Positions 9,386 through 16,899 of a stretch of 64,000 nt of DNA are shown piece after piece; position 1 is the first letter of the stretch, and each line of letters opens with the position of its first letter. Source of the DNA: Verrucomicrobiota bacterium (lineage in GTDB: Bacteria; Verrucomicrobiota; Verrucomicrobiia; Limisphaerales; JAEYXS01); assembly GCA_023431185.1 (NCBI GenBank), contig JAEYXS010000065.1, positions 152,717 through 216,716 on the forward strand, written 5' to 3'. A model generated the notes under the pieces. That model was not told the DNA's origin. It ran no database searches and was given only the letters and a program-made list of their open reading frames with translations. A program made the position numbers and the translations under genes.

Positions 9386-9840
9386 ACCGTGCGTCCAAAC
9401 CTCCTGAGCAATTGCCTGTCATCGACTGGGCGGCGCTCCGGCATCATCTGCCGGTGGAGGCGGCGGCGGATGGGCAGGTGTTCTTCCGTGAAGGGGAGGA
9501 GTGCCATAAAGGGGGACGCGCCATATACGCGGTCATTTTCGGTCAGGTTGAAATATCTTCCCAAGGGGCCGGTGGCCGTGTGCCGATCGTACGCACGTTG
9601 AAGCCGGGAGACATCTTCGGCCTGGTGGGATTTCTGGCCACGGACCGGCACACGGCCACTTGCAAGGCGAAGGGGGAGACCCAGGTGGTGATCATCACTG
9701 CGGAAAAGCTCAAGGAGCTGCAAAGCAAGAACCCGGTGGTGCATACCCAGTTGCTATGGGCCTGTGCGAACCAGCTCGCGCGAGATCTGCGCGCCTGCAA
9801 TGAGCGTCTGCTCACGGCCTTGGGCAATGCCCGGCACTGA
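9382..9840 (+). CDS. Cyclic nucleotide-binding-domain protein, coupled to the preceding one
   Basis: A 152-residue protein starting at GTG within a GTGA overlap with the upstream stop, which strongly supports translational coupling. It again consists of one cNMP-binding barrel (VFFREGEECHKGG, AVIFGQVEISS, LKPGDIFGLVGFL) and a C-terminal helix, without a DNA-binding domain. The pair looks like a tandem duplication that has diverged; the two may form a heterodimer. The GDIFGLVGF cassette resembles CRP-type barrels, but the residue that binds the cyclic phosphate is not conserved in a recognisable way. Function unknown. Confidence 0.7.
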   Translation: MNRASKPPEQLPVIDWAALRHHLPVEAAADGQVFFREGEECHKGGRAIYAVIFGQVEISSQGAGGRVPIVRTLKPGDIFGLVGFLATDRHTATCKAKGETQVVIITAEKLKELQSKNPVVHTQLLWACANQLARDLRACNERLLTALGNARH

Positions 9841-9906
9841 GGCACGCTGCTTCACCTGCGGTTTTTCCTCCCGCTTACCGGTGATTCCGTCTAGCCTGCC
9901 TACGCA

Positions 9907-10773
9907 ATGGCATTTATTGGCAAACGCAACCTCCTCCCGATCATCCGGGAATCCGCGCCCGGGCTTTATCTCGACGCGGGTGAGCTGGGTGAGATCCTTT
10001 TGCCGCGCCGTTACATCCCGCGTGACATCGCCCCGAAGGACAAGCTGGACGTGTTTCTCTATCGCGATTCCGAAGACCGTCTCGTGGCCACCACGGAAGT
10101 GCCGTATGCGGAGGTGGGCCAGTTCGCGACGCTGGAAGTCATCAGCATCAATCCCAAGGTGGGGGCGTTTCTGGATTGGGGACTCGGCAAGGACCTGCTG
10201 CTGCCTTTCCGTGAGCATGAGAGTCCGTTGCGCGTCGGCCAGTGGGTGGTCGTCTATGTGGTGCTGGATCCCAAGTCGGACCGCATCATCGCGAGTGCGC
10301 GGCTGGGGCGTCATCTCAGCAAGGAAGCGCCTGGTTATCGCGATGGCCAGCCGGTGGACCTCCTCATCACCAGTGAAACGGAGATGGGCTACAATGCGAT
10401 TGTCGAGGGGGCTCATCGCGGCCTGCTCTACAAGGACAACCTCGCGAGCCCGTTGCAGATCGGGGAGCGGATCAAGGGGTTTGTGCGTACCATCCGTCCC
10501 GGCGGCAAGATTGATCTCAGCCTGGATGCTTCCGGTTATCAGCGCGTTGCTTCGCTGACGGACAAGATCGTGCAGGCCTTGGAGCGGCATCACGGGCATC
10601 TGGCCTTTGATGATGACAGTTCGCCGGAGGCCATCCGGCAGACTTTCGGCGTGAGCAAGAAAGCCTTCAAACAGGCGCTCGGTACGCTCTACAAGAGCCG
10701 GCGTATCCGGTTCAAGAAACCGGGCATCGAGTTGCTGGATAACTCTGCCTGGCAGCCGGGCAAGGAAGGATGA
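9907..10773 (+). CDS. CvfB-like S1-domain RNA-binding protein
   Basis: The 288-residue product matches the conserved virulence factor B (CvfB/YitL) layout: consecutive S1-like OB folds in the first ~225 residues and a winged-helix domain at the C-terminus (FGVSKKAFKQALGTLYKSRRI). The motifs GAFLDWGLGKDLLLPF and IKGFVRTIRPGGKIDLSLD are characteristic S1-like strands of this family. Members bind RNA and influence virulence or global gene expression in Firmicutes; in this lineage the role is unstudied to my knowledge. It stands between the cNMP-domain pair and the transketolase-like gene and appears to be a stand-alone gene. Confidence 0.85.
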   Translation: MAFIGKRNLLPIIRESAPGLYLDAGELGEILLPRRYIPRDIAPKDKLDVFLYRDSEDRLVATTEVPYAEVGQFATLEVISINPKVGAFLDWGLGKDLLLPFREHESPLRVGQWVVVYVVLDPKSDRIIASARLGRHLSKEAPGYRDGQPVDLLITSETEMGYNAIVEGAHRGLLYKDNLASPLQIGERIKGFVRTIRPGGKIDLSLDASGYQRVASLTDKIVQALERHHGHLAFDDDSSPEAIRQTFGVSKKAFKQALGTLYKSRRIRFKKPGIELLDNSAWQPGKEG

Positions 10774-10901
10774 GGTTTATTGGGGATTAAGCCTGCATCC
10801 TGTTCATAGTCGCTGTCGGCGCCAGTCTTTACCGGCTGATTGATGCGTTCGAATCTCCAGTTGGCAGGCTCGATCTGCCTTATTTTCAGACTTCCCTTTT
10901 G

Positions 10902-10936
10902 GCGCACGGCTCCTAAAGTCGTGCGCTTTGAATTTT
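10902..10936 (+). terminator. Hairpin plus T-rich stretch upstream of the transketolase-like gene
   Basis: GCGCACGGC (10902-10910) pairs with GTCGTGCGC (10918-10926) across a 7-base loop with one G-U pair, followed by TTTGAATTTTT. It could terminate the CvfB-like gene about 130 bases upstream, or be part of the leader of the next gene, whose ATG is only 24 bases beyond. The T tract is interrupted, hence moderate confidence. Confidence 0.4.
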
Positions 10937-10959
10937 TGAGATACAACTGAACTAGAGAT

Positions 10960-13038
10960 ATGGGAGCAGATACATCTGTCGCACAAGCCGTAGTGGCCCC
11001 GCCACTGAAACCGCAGTCCATGAAGGTCAAACTGGCCCCGGCACCGGGTCAGCCGAAGTTCGCCGTCCGGGTGAAAAGTGTTACGGGCCAGGAAGTTGTG
11101 GCGGGTGATCCCCGTGCCACCCGCGCCTTGGTCGCGCTGATGGATGTGCACGCCGTGGTCGGTGGCGCTGCCTGCCATTGGGGTGGTCCGGCTGCCTTCG
11201 CGGAGATCAATGCCGCCATCCACGCCCTGATGTTCTCGGTCAAGGGTGCCCAGTGGCATGAGGTTTACAATTTCGTCAACGACGCCGGTCACGCGGAGAA
11301 CGGCATCTATGCCTTGCGCGCGAACTACGGTTTCGATGGCATGACGCTGGATTCCCTGAAGGGTTTCCGCGGCATCCACAGCAAGCTCACGGGTCACGGT
11401 GAGTCCCACCTGAATCCGGAAGGCGTCCTCCTGAGCAACGGTCCGCTCAGCTCGGCCGTGCCGCAGGCGCAAGGCCTGGCGATGGCCGACAAGGTCGTGG
11501 GCAATGACCGCGTGACGATCATCACGGTGTCCGACGGTGCCTCGATGGAAGGTGAAGCGAAGGAAGCGTTCGCGGCCATTCCGGGTCTCGCTGCCAAGGG
11601 CAAGGTGAACCCGTTCGTCATGATCCTGTCCGACAACGATACGAAGCTCTCGGGCCGTATCACGAAGGATTCCTTCTCCATGCAGCCGACCTTTGAGGCG
11701 ATGGATGACCTCGGCTGGAAAGTCACGAAGATCGAGAACGGTCACGATCTGCAAGGGGTCTTTAATGCATTGGAAAAAGCGGTGGCAGATGCCAAGGCGA
11801 ATCCGAAGCAGCCGGTCTGCCTGTGGGTGAAGACGATCAAGGGTTACGGCATCAAGTCCACGGTGGAAAATGCCGCCGGTGGTCACGGCTTCCCGCTCGC
11901 TAACGGTGAGAAGATCGGCGACTGGATCACGGAGCTTTATGCCGGTTCCACCGCACCGGAAGAACTCGTGAACTGGGGCAAGGCGTTGCGTGCGGATTGG
12001 GAAAAGGCCGAGGCCGCCAAGAAGGCCAAGGCGGAAGCCGCTGCGGCGAATCCGGCTCCAGCCGCTCCGGCAGTGAAGAAGGACAAGATCCAAGCCGGTC
12101 TGGCCAAGGCGGCCATCAAGGCCGCTGTGGATGGTTATCCGGTTTACTCCGTTTCCTCGGACGTGCAAGGCTCCACGGGCATCGCGCCGTTCCAGAAGAC
12201 GTTCCCGGAACGTTTCGTGGAAGTGGGTATCGCGGAAGCGAACATGGTGAGCGTGGGCGCGGGCTTCTCGAAGCTCGGCTTCATCCCCATCGTGGACACG
12301 TTCGGCCAGTTCGGGGTGACGAAGGGCAACCTGCCTCTCACGATGGCGGCGCTTTCACAAGCTCCGGTCATCGCGATGTTCTCGCACGTCGGTTTCCAGG
12401 ACGCCGCTGACGGTGCTTCGCACCAGGCGACGACTTACTTCGCCGCTGTGTCCGCCATCCCGCATACGGTGGTCATCGCGCCGTCCTGCTCGGACGAAGC
12501 GGAAGCGCTGATGTATGCCGCTATCAAGAAGATCGCGGACGATCGCAAGGCGGGCAAAGATGGTGAATCCGCCATCTTCTTCGTGGGCCGTGAGAATTAT
12601 CCGCTCTACTGGGTGGAAGGCTCGAAGTATGAGTGGGGCAAGGCGCAGGTCATCTCGCAAGGCTCGGACGTGGTGCTTATCGGCTGCGGTCCGTTGTTGA
12701 ACAAGGCGATCGAGGCGGCGAAGAAATTGAAGGCCAAGGGCATCAACGCCACGGTCATCAACAATCCGTTCGTGAACCTTGTGGACCTCGAAACCATCGG
12801 TGCGGCGGTGAAGGCCGCGAATGGCCGCTTGGTGACGATCGAAGATCACCAGATCGTCGGCGGCATGGGCGCGCAAGTGTCGCACGCGTTGTCGAACGCG
12901 GGCATCGCGCATCGCGTGAAGACGCTGGGCATCCATGGCGAATTCGGCCAGTCCGCCTACCTCGCGGAAGAGCTCTACGTGAAGCACGGCCTGACCGCGG
13001 ACAAGATGGTGGAAGCGGCGGAAGCGCTGATGAAGTAA
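10960..13038 (+). CDS. Transketolase-family thiamine-diphosphate enzyme (divergent)
   Basis: The 692-residue protein has the three transketolase domains in order: a PP domain (about 30-335), a Pyr domain (about 365-540, with VGIAEANMVSVGAGF carrying the cofactor-activating Glu) and a C-terminal domain (about 560-690). The diphosphate-binding motif reads SDGASMEGE (S191-D192-G193) with DND further on, where canonical enzymes have GDG...N, and the usual GHG loop is replaced by NDAGHAENGIYAL. PP and Pyr domains are joined by an Ala/Lys/Pro-rich linker (about 347-367). Transketolase activity in the pentose phosphate pathway is the simplest assumption; related two-carbon transfer is possible. Start chosen at the ATG after the hairpin at 10902-10926. 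A strong terminator follows. Confidence 0.75.
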   Translation: MGADTSVAQAVVAPPLKPQSMKVKLAPAPGQPKFAVRVKSVTGQEVVAGDPRATRALVALMDVHAVVGGAACHWGGPAAFAEINAAIHALMFSVKGAQWHEVYNFVNDAGHAENGIYALRANYGFDGMTLDSLKGFRGIHSKLTGHGESHLNPEGVLLSNGPLSSAVPQAQGLAMADKVVGNDRVTIITVSDGASMEGEAKEAFAAIPGLAAKGKVNPFVMILSDNDTKLSGRITKDSFSMQPTFEAMDDLGWKVTKIENGHDLQGVFNALEKAVADAKANPKQPVCLWVKTIKGYGIKSTVENAAGGHGFPLANGEKIGDWITELYAGSTAPEELVNWGKALRADWEKAEAAKKAKAEAAAANPAPAAPAVKKDKIQAGLAKAAIKAAVDGYPVYSVSSDVQGSTGIAPFQKTFPERFVEVGIAEANMVSVGAGFSKLGFIPIVDTFGQFGVTKGNLPLTMAALSQAPVIAMFSHVGFQDAADGASHQATTYFAAVSAIPHTVVIAPSCSDEAEALMYAAIKKIADDRKAGKDGESAIFFVGRENYPLYWVEGSKYEWGKAQVISQGSDVVLIGCGPLLNKAIEAAKKLKAKGINATVINNPFVNLVDLETIGAAVKAANGRLVTIEDHQIVGGMGAQVSHALSNAGIAHRVKTLGIHGEFGQSAYLAEELYVKHGLTADKMVEAAEALMK

Positions 13039-13064
13039 AGCAGAGACGGTTTTTAACATTTCAC

Positions 13065-13100
13065 ACCCCGCGTTCTGCAAAGGGCGCGGGGTTTTCTTTT
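13065..13100 (+). terminator. Rho-independent terminator of the transketolase-like gene
   Basis: ACCCCGCG (13065-13072) pairs perfectly with CGCGGGGT (13085-13092), followed by TTTTCTTTT. It lies 26 bases after the stop codon. A 10-base inverted repeat, GAGACGGTTT at 13043 and AAACCGTCTC at 13105, encloses it. Confidence 0.9.
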
Positions 13101-13102
13101 CG

Positions 13103-14497
13103 CTAAACCGTCTCCTTCTGGCCCAATTCGGGTACGATCACTTTTGCGCCGGGCTTTAGTTGCTTCAGGGTTTCGGCGAAGGGCAGGGATTGCTCTTCTT
13201 CGCCGTGGACGACGAAGATCTTCTTGATGTCGCCAGTCAGCTTGCGGACGTAGTTCTTGAGTTCGTATTGGTCGGCGTGCCCAGAGAAGGAATCGACCGC
13301 CTCGATGCGGGCGCGGACCTGGTGGGGCTCACCGAAGATGTTCACCGGATTTTTACCGGAGCGGATCTGGGCACCAAGGGTGTGCTCGGCGCAGAAGCCG
13401 ATGAAGAGGACGAGGGTGGAGGAATCGCCGATGTGATTCTTCAAGTGATGCCGTACGCGCCCCGCCTCGCACATGCCGGAGGCACTGATGATGATGGCGG
13501 GTTCCTTGAGGTCGTTCAGCTTCATGGACTGGGTCATCTCCCGGATGTAGGTGAGATTCTCCATGCCGAAGGGGTTGGCCTTGTTCCGCAGGAAATCGTA
13601 GGTCTTTTCGTTGAAGCATTCGGGATGCAGCCGGTAGATCTCCGTGGCGTTCACGCTGAGCGGGCTGTCCACAAAGATGGGGATACGGGGCAGCTTGCCT
13701 TCTTCGCTCAGTTGGTTGAGCGCGAAGACGATGTCTTGCGTGCGGCCCACGGAGAAGGCGGGGATGATGATCTTGCCGCTTTTTTCGACGGTCTGTTTGA
13801 CGAGTTCCAAGACCTTGTCGTAACTGCCGGACTTGGCGGTATGGCTGCGGTTGCCGTAAGTGCTCTCGATCTGGAGGAAGTCCACGTCCTCCACGGGTTC
13901 GGGATCGCGGAGGATGTCGTCCTCGCCGCGGCCGATGTCGCCGGAGAAGAGGTAGCGGTATTTGCGGCCGTTCTCACGGATATCGAGCACGACTTGCGCG
14001 GAGCCGAGGATGTGGCCCGCGTCCTTGAAGGTCAGCGTCACACCATCGCCGATGGGCATGGGACGGTCGTAACCGAAGGAGACGAACTGGCGGGTGGCGA
14101 GTTCGGCATCCTCTATGGAATAGAGCGGTTCCACGGGCGGCTTGCCTTGTTTGGCGCGCTTCTTGGAGACGTATTGCGCGTCCGCCTGCTGGATCTTGGC
14201 GGAGTCGGCGAGCATGATGCCGGCGAGATCGCGGGTGGCGAAGGTGCAGTAGATGTTCCCGCGAAAGCCCTGTTTGCAGAGGTTGGGAAAATTGCCGCAG
14301 TGATCGATGTGCGCGTGGCTGAGGATGGCGCAATCGATCTTCGAGGGATCGAACTGGAAGCAGCAATTGCGCGAGGTCATCTCTTCGCGATGGCCCTGGA
14401 AGAGGCCGCACTCGAGGAGGATGCGCTGGCCGTTCACCTCCAAAAGAAATTGCGAACCGGTGGTGGTACGGGTGGCCCCGAGGAACTGGATTTGCAT
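13103..14497 (-). CDS. Beta-CASP metallo-beta-lactamase-fold ribonuclease-like protein
   Basis: The 464-residue protein has the metallo-beta-lactamase zinc motif HAHIDH (61-66), later ligands in KDAGHILGSA and FSGDIGRGEDD, a beta-CASP segment (about 225-350) with PAFSVGRTQ, and a C-terminal RMMBL domain with FSGHADQYEL and FVVHGEEE. This is the architecture of the bacterial and archaeal CPSF73-like nucleases (YSH1/TTHA0252 type), which act on RNA; a few relatives act on DNA. Start is the only sensible ATG, giving MQIQFLGATRTTTGSQF, the usual family N-terminus. It converges on the transketolase-like gene. Confidence 0.88.
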   Translation of the reverse strand: MQIQFLGATRTTTGSQFLLEVNGQRILLECGLFQGHREEMTSRNCCFQFDPSKIDCAILSHAHIDHCGNFPNLCKQGFRGNIYCTFATRDLAGIMLADSAKIQQADAQYVSKKRAKQGKPPVEPLYSIEDAELATRQFVSFGYDRPMPIGDGVTLTFKDAGHILGSAQVVLDIRENGRKYRYLFSGDIGRGEDDILRDPEPVEDVDFLQIESTYGNRSHTAKSGSYDKVLELVKQTVEKSGKIIIPAFSVGRTQDIVFALNQLSEEGKLPRIPIFVDSPLSVNATEIYRLHPECFNEKTYDFLRNKANPFGMENLTYIREMTQSMKLNDLKEPAIIISASGMCEAGRVRHHLKNHIGDSSTLVLFIGFCAEHTLGAQIRSGKNPVNIFGEPHQVRARIEAVDSFSGHADQYELKNYVRKLTGDIKKIFVVHGEEEQSLPFAETLKQLKPGAKVIVPELGQKETV

Positions 14498-14852
14498 GGG
14501 GAAAGAATGAAAATTTAGGAGAGTGATGTCGAGAGTGGAGTCGGTGGAAAATCGGGCGGGGAATGTAACGGGAGAGATTTATCAGCCACAGATGAAACAC
14601 GGATTTAACACAGATGGGGAAAACCACAGCCCCGACAGTAGCCTGGGTGAAAATACGCTGAATACGCAGATGGGGAAGGGAATGGCCGCAAGTAAGCGCA
14701 AAAGGCGCAAAAAGGGAAGAGTCGAGGACGACGACGCCCCGACTTATCAGCACGGGTTCAGAACGAGGACGATTACGACGTGGAGGGCAAAGAAAGCATA
14801 GGGATTGTTCTCGGCGTTTTATTTCGGCAGACTGCGGGACAACGAAACGATC
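14498..14852. other. Repeat-bearing divergent spacer between the MBL gene and apaG
   Basis: A 355-base region between divergent genes. It holds a CACAGATGAAACACGG/TTTAACACAGATGG segment (14586-14617), a purine-rich stretch, and a C-type repeat (14724-14780) ending 72 bases before the apaG start. An open frame crosses the region (14523-14801), but its translation is basic low-complexity made of repeat sequence, and I do not consider it a gene. Promoters for both flanking genes must lie here; no convincing -35/-10 pair was found. Confidence 0.6.
14724..14780 (+). repeat. C-type repeat, copy 1
   Basis: GAGGACGACGACGCCCCGAC begins a block that continues with an A/T-rich turn, GCACGGGTTCAGAACGA and GGACGATTACGACG. 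It matches the block at 59355-59417 across the GCCCCGAC and GCACGGGTTCAGAACGA parts. Both copies sit just upstream of a plus-strand start codon. Confidence 0.7.
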
Positions 14853-15281
14853 ATGTCGCAATCATCCTCATCGTCGCCTAAAGAATTACCGGGTTTACGG
14901 GTCACCGTGGACAAGGTGGTCTATACGCAGCATCCTTCCGCGCCGCCAGACCGGCCGCATTGTTTTGTCTATTTCGTCACCATCCACAATGACAGCGAGC
15001 GCGTGGTGACCATCCAGCGGCGCAAGTGGGTGATCAAGGATGATACGAAGGACATGGTGATCGTGGAGGGTGATGGCGTGGTGGGCCAGACGCCGACGAT
15101 CATTCCGGGTGATAATTTTTCTTACAACAGCTTTCACCTGATGGCGGGGAAGCATGCCGTGGCCGAGGGGGCGTATCTGGGGCAGGACGATGAGGGCAAT
15201 GCGGTGGTGGTGCGGATACCGAAGTTTGAGATGAAGGTGCCGAAGATGCAAGGGGGCGGGGAGGGGAAGATGTGGGCGTGA
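14853..15281 (+). CDS. apaG: ApaG family protein
   Basis: This 142-residue protein is a single immunoglobulin-like ApaG domain: VYFVTIHNDSERVVTIQRRKWVI, followed by EGDGVVGQTPTIIPGDNFSYNSF (key blocks: HNDS, RRKWVI, VVGQTP, PGDNFSY), all hallmarks of the family. ApaG is associated with cobalt/magnesium phenotypes and Ap4A metabolism in enterobacteria, and the same fold occurs in eukaryotic F-box proteins; its molecular role is unclear. The ATG at 14853 was chosen because upstream sequence belongs to the repeat-rich spacer. A Ser-rich N-terminus precedes the domain. Confidence 0.88.
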   Translation: MSQSSSSSPKELPGLRVTVDKVVYTQHPSAPPDRPHCFVYFVTIHNDSERVVTIQRRKWVIKDDTKDMVIVEGDGVVGQTPTIIPGDNFSYNSFHLMAGKHAVAEGAYLGQDDEGNAVVVRIPKFEMKVPKMQGGGEGKMWA

Positions 15282-15371
15282 GTGAAGGATTGCGTAATCA
15301 GTGCGCCGTCGACGTTTGGCAATCACATTGTGACTTGCACCTGGGGGCTTCCTGCGTTTCATTCCGGGGCG

Positions 15372-16151
15372 ATGAGTGAAACGCCCATTCAACGGTTGCT
15401 GCTGAACAAAGGTTCCTATTTTGGCGAGACGATTGATATCGTCAAAGTGTTGGAGGCCGCTGTGACGGTGGCGAAGAGATTTGGCTGGGAGACGGAGCAG
15501 CTTCGCTGCACGGAGGATCTATGCTTGTGGGTGTTTCATAGATCAGTGGCCAATCCCCGGAGGCGTATCTATATCTCCACGGGCATGCATGGGGACGAAC
15601 CGGCGGGACCGTTGGCGGCGTTGCGATTGCTGGAGGAGAATCAATGGCCGGAAGATGCAGAGGTGTGGCTCTTGCCCTGTCTGAATCCCACCGGCTTTCC
15701 CGCCAATACCCGGGAGAACCGCAACAAGGTGGATCTGAACCGCGAGTATCACGGTTCAAAAGAGCCGGAGGTGGTCGCCCATATAGCGTGGCTGGAAAAG
15801 CAGCCGAAGTATGACGTGGCGCTGTGCCTGCACGAGGATTGGGAGAGTCATGGCTTCTATGTCTATGAACTGAATCCCGATGGCCGACCTTCGTATGCTG
15901 AGCTGATGATCGAGGCGGTGCGGCCGGTTTGTCCAATTGATCTGTCGAGCGAAATCGAGGGACGGCCAGCGCAGGGCGGAATCATCCGGCCCAGCATTGA
16001 TCCGCTATCGCGGCCGCAATGGCCGGAGGCGTTTTACCTGCTGCAGTACAAGACGCGCCTGTCTTACACACTGGAGGCCCCCTCGGATTATCCCTTGAAG
16101 CCGAGAGTGGATGCGCTGGTGGCGGGGACGAGGGTGGCTTTGGAGAGATGA
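15372..16151 (+). CDS. M14-type zinc carboxypeptidase / aspartoacylase-like hydrolase
   Basis: A 259-residue protein with the M14 zinc signature H73-x-x-E76 (GMHGDEPAGP), the DLNREY substrate-carboxylate motif at about 121-126, the third ligand H154 (CLHEDWE), and a candidate catalytic Glu at about 239 in YTLEAPSDYP. This is the short architecture of succinylglutamate desuccinylase/aspartoacylase and MpaA-like murein-tripeptide amidases. There is no signal peptide, so it should be cytoplasmic. Start at the ATG 90 bases after apaG; a GTG immediately after apaG would add a 30-residue non-conserved extension. Substrate unknown; murein peptide recycling is one possibility. Confidence 0.75.
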   Translation: MSETPIQRLLLNKGSYFGETIDIVKVLEAAVTVAKRFGWETEQLRCTEDLCLWVFHRSVANPRRRIYISTGMHGDEPAGPLAALRLLEENQWPEDAEVWLLPCLNPTGFPANTRENRNKVDLNREYHGSKEPEVVAHIAWLEKQPKYDVALCLHEDWESHGFYVYELNPDGRPSYAELMIEAVRPVCPIDLSSEIEGRPAQGGIIRPSIDPLSRPQWPEAFYLLQYKTRLSYTLEAPSDYPLKPRVDALVAGTRVALER

Positions 16152-16550
16152 CCGGCGACTGAATCCGAATGCTCCGGTGTGTTGTTTGATTCAACTCAAG
16201 CACCGAGTCTTAACGTGCTGGGGTGCTGAACTCAGGGCGAAAGGCGGCCATAATTCCGGAGGGAATTCCGGTGTAAAGGAAGATGGTCGCAGCGGACTTC
16301 GATAACGCCAACAAATTGGCCAACGGCCACCAAGAATCACCGAAGCGCAGACAGTATCCGGTCTCGGATTCAGTCGTGGCAAGCCAACCGCACAACCCCA
16401 GCCAGAGAAACGCGAAGGGACCGCTTAGAACTTTGGCGCTGAGAGGGCAATTTGTTTAAATTTTGTCTCCATGGAGCGCACCGGCCGCACCGAAGGCTAA
16501 CGGGATTGGCAGACTATTGGCAGATTGGCACCCGAAAACAGTTCATTTTG

Positions 16551-16587
16551 TGTGAACGTAATGGAACGGAGTGGAACGCAAGGTTAG
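16551..16587 (+). repeat. B-type repeat, copy 1
   Basis: A 37-base sequence beginning TGTGAACGTAATGGAACG and ending GGAACGCAAGGTTAG. It matches 59174-59210 at 35 of 37 positions. It contains an internal direct repeat of TGGAACG with a 10-base period. Confidence 0.85.
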
Positions 16588-16676
16588 CGGAAAATCGGAG
16601 AAGCTGGCAGGATGCGGGCATGGGAAAGAATGCTGAATGGAGAAGGTAGAAGGAAGAAAGGGGGCAAAAAAAATGA

Positions 16677-16710
16677 ATTTTGTGTAGTTGTACGTGTTAT
16701 AGCGAGCGGA
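16677..16710 (+). repeat. A-type repeat, copy 1
   Basis: A 34-base core from ATTTTGTGTAGTTGTACG to TTATAGCGAGCGGA, identical to 59082-59115. Similarity continues imperfectly on both sides (AATGAA before, a short segment ending in ACGG/GCGG after). Confidence 0.88.
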
Positions 16711-16795
16711 AGAGTAACGGAGCCGGAAGGTTTGTGACAGATTGGGCGTAGATGAAGACGGAGAATAGCGAATGTCGAGAGACGGAGACGAAATC

Positions 16796-16837
16796 GAGGA
16801 CGACGAGGACGACGAGGACGAAGGACGAGCACGATTT
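16796..16837 (+). repeat. GAGGACGAC tandem tract
   Basis: Three units of GAGGACGAC/GAGGACGAA followed by GGACGAGCACGATT. It resembles the left part of the C-type repeats and likewise lies about 62 bases upstream of a plus-strand start codon. Confidence 0.7.
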
Positions 16838-16899
16838 AAGTGGGCTTGTCGGCGGGGGTGGTTATGTGGAGGATGCGCGGGATTTCGATTTATTAAGTC

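Larger units (their letters stand above)
16152..16899. other. Long spacer with A, B and C-like repeats
   Basis: A 748-base region with no convincing intact gene. On the minus strand a frame without an ATG spans about 16210-16458 and encodes a hydrophobic peptide (AFLWLGLCGWL, later NLLALSKSAATIF); it may be a gene remnant. The right half carries repeat B (16551-16587), repeat A (16672-16720) and a GAGGACGAC tandem tract (16796-16837). Base composition is lower in GC than the flanking genes. Confidence 0.6.

Noticed and set aside
13160..14518. 452-codon plus-strand frame opposite the MBL gene
   Set aside because: It is the complement of a well-conserved beta-CASP gene; the translation is Val/Glu/Gly-rich without motifs.
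14523..14801. 92-codon frame before apaG
   Set aside because: Composed of repeat C and other repeat sequence; translation is low-complexity basic.
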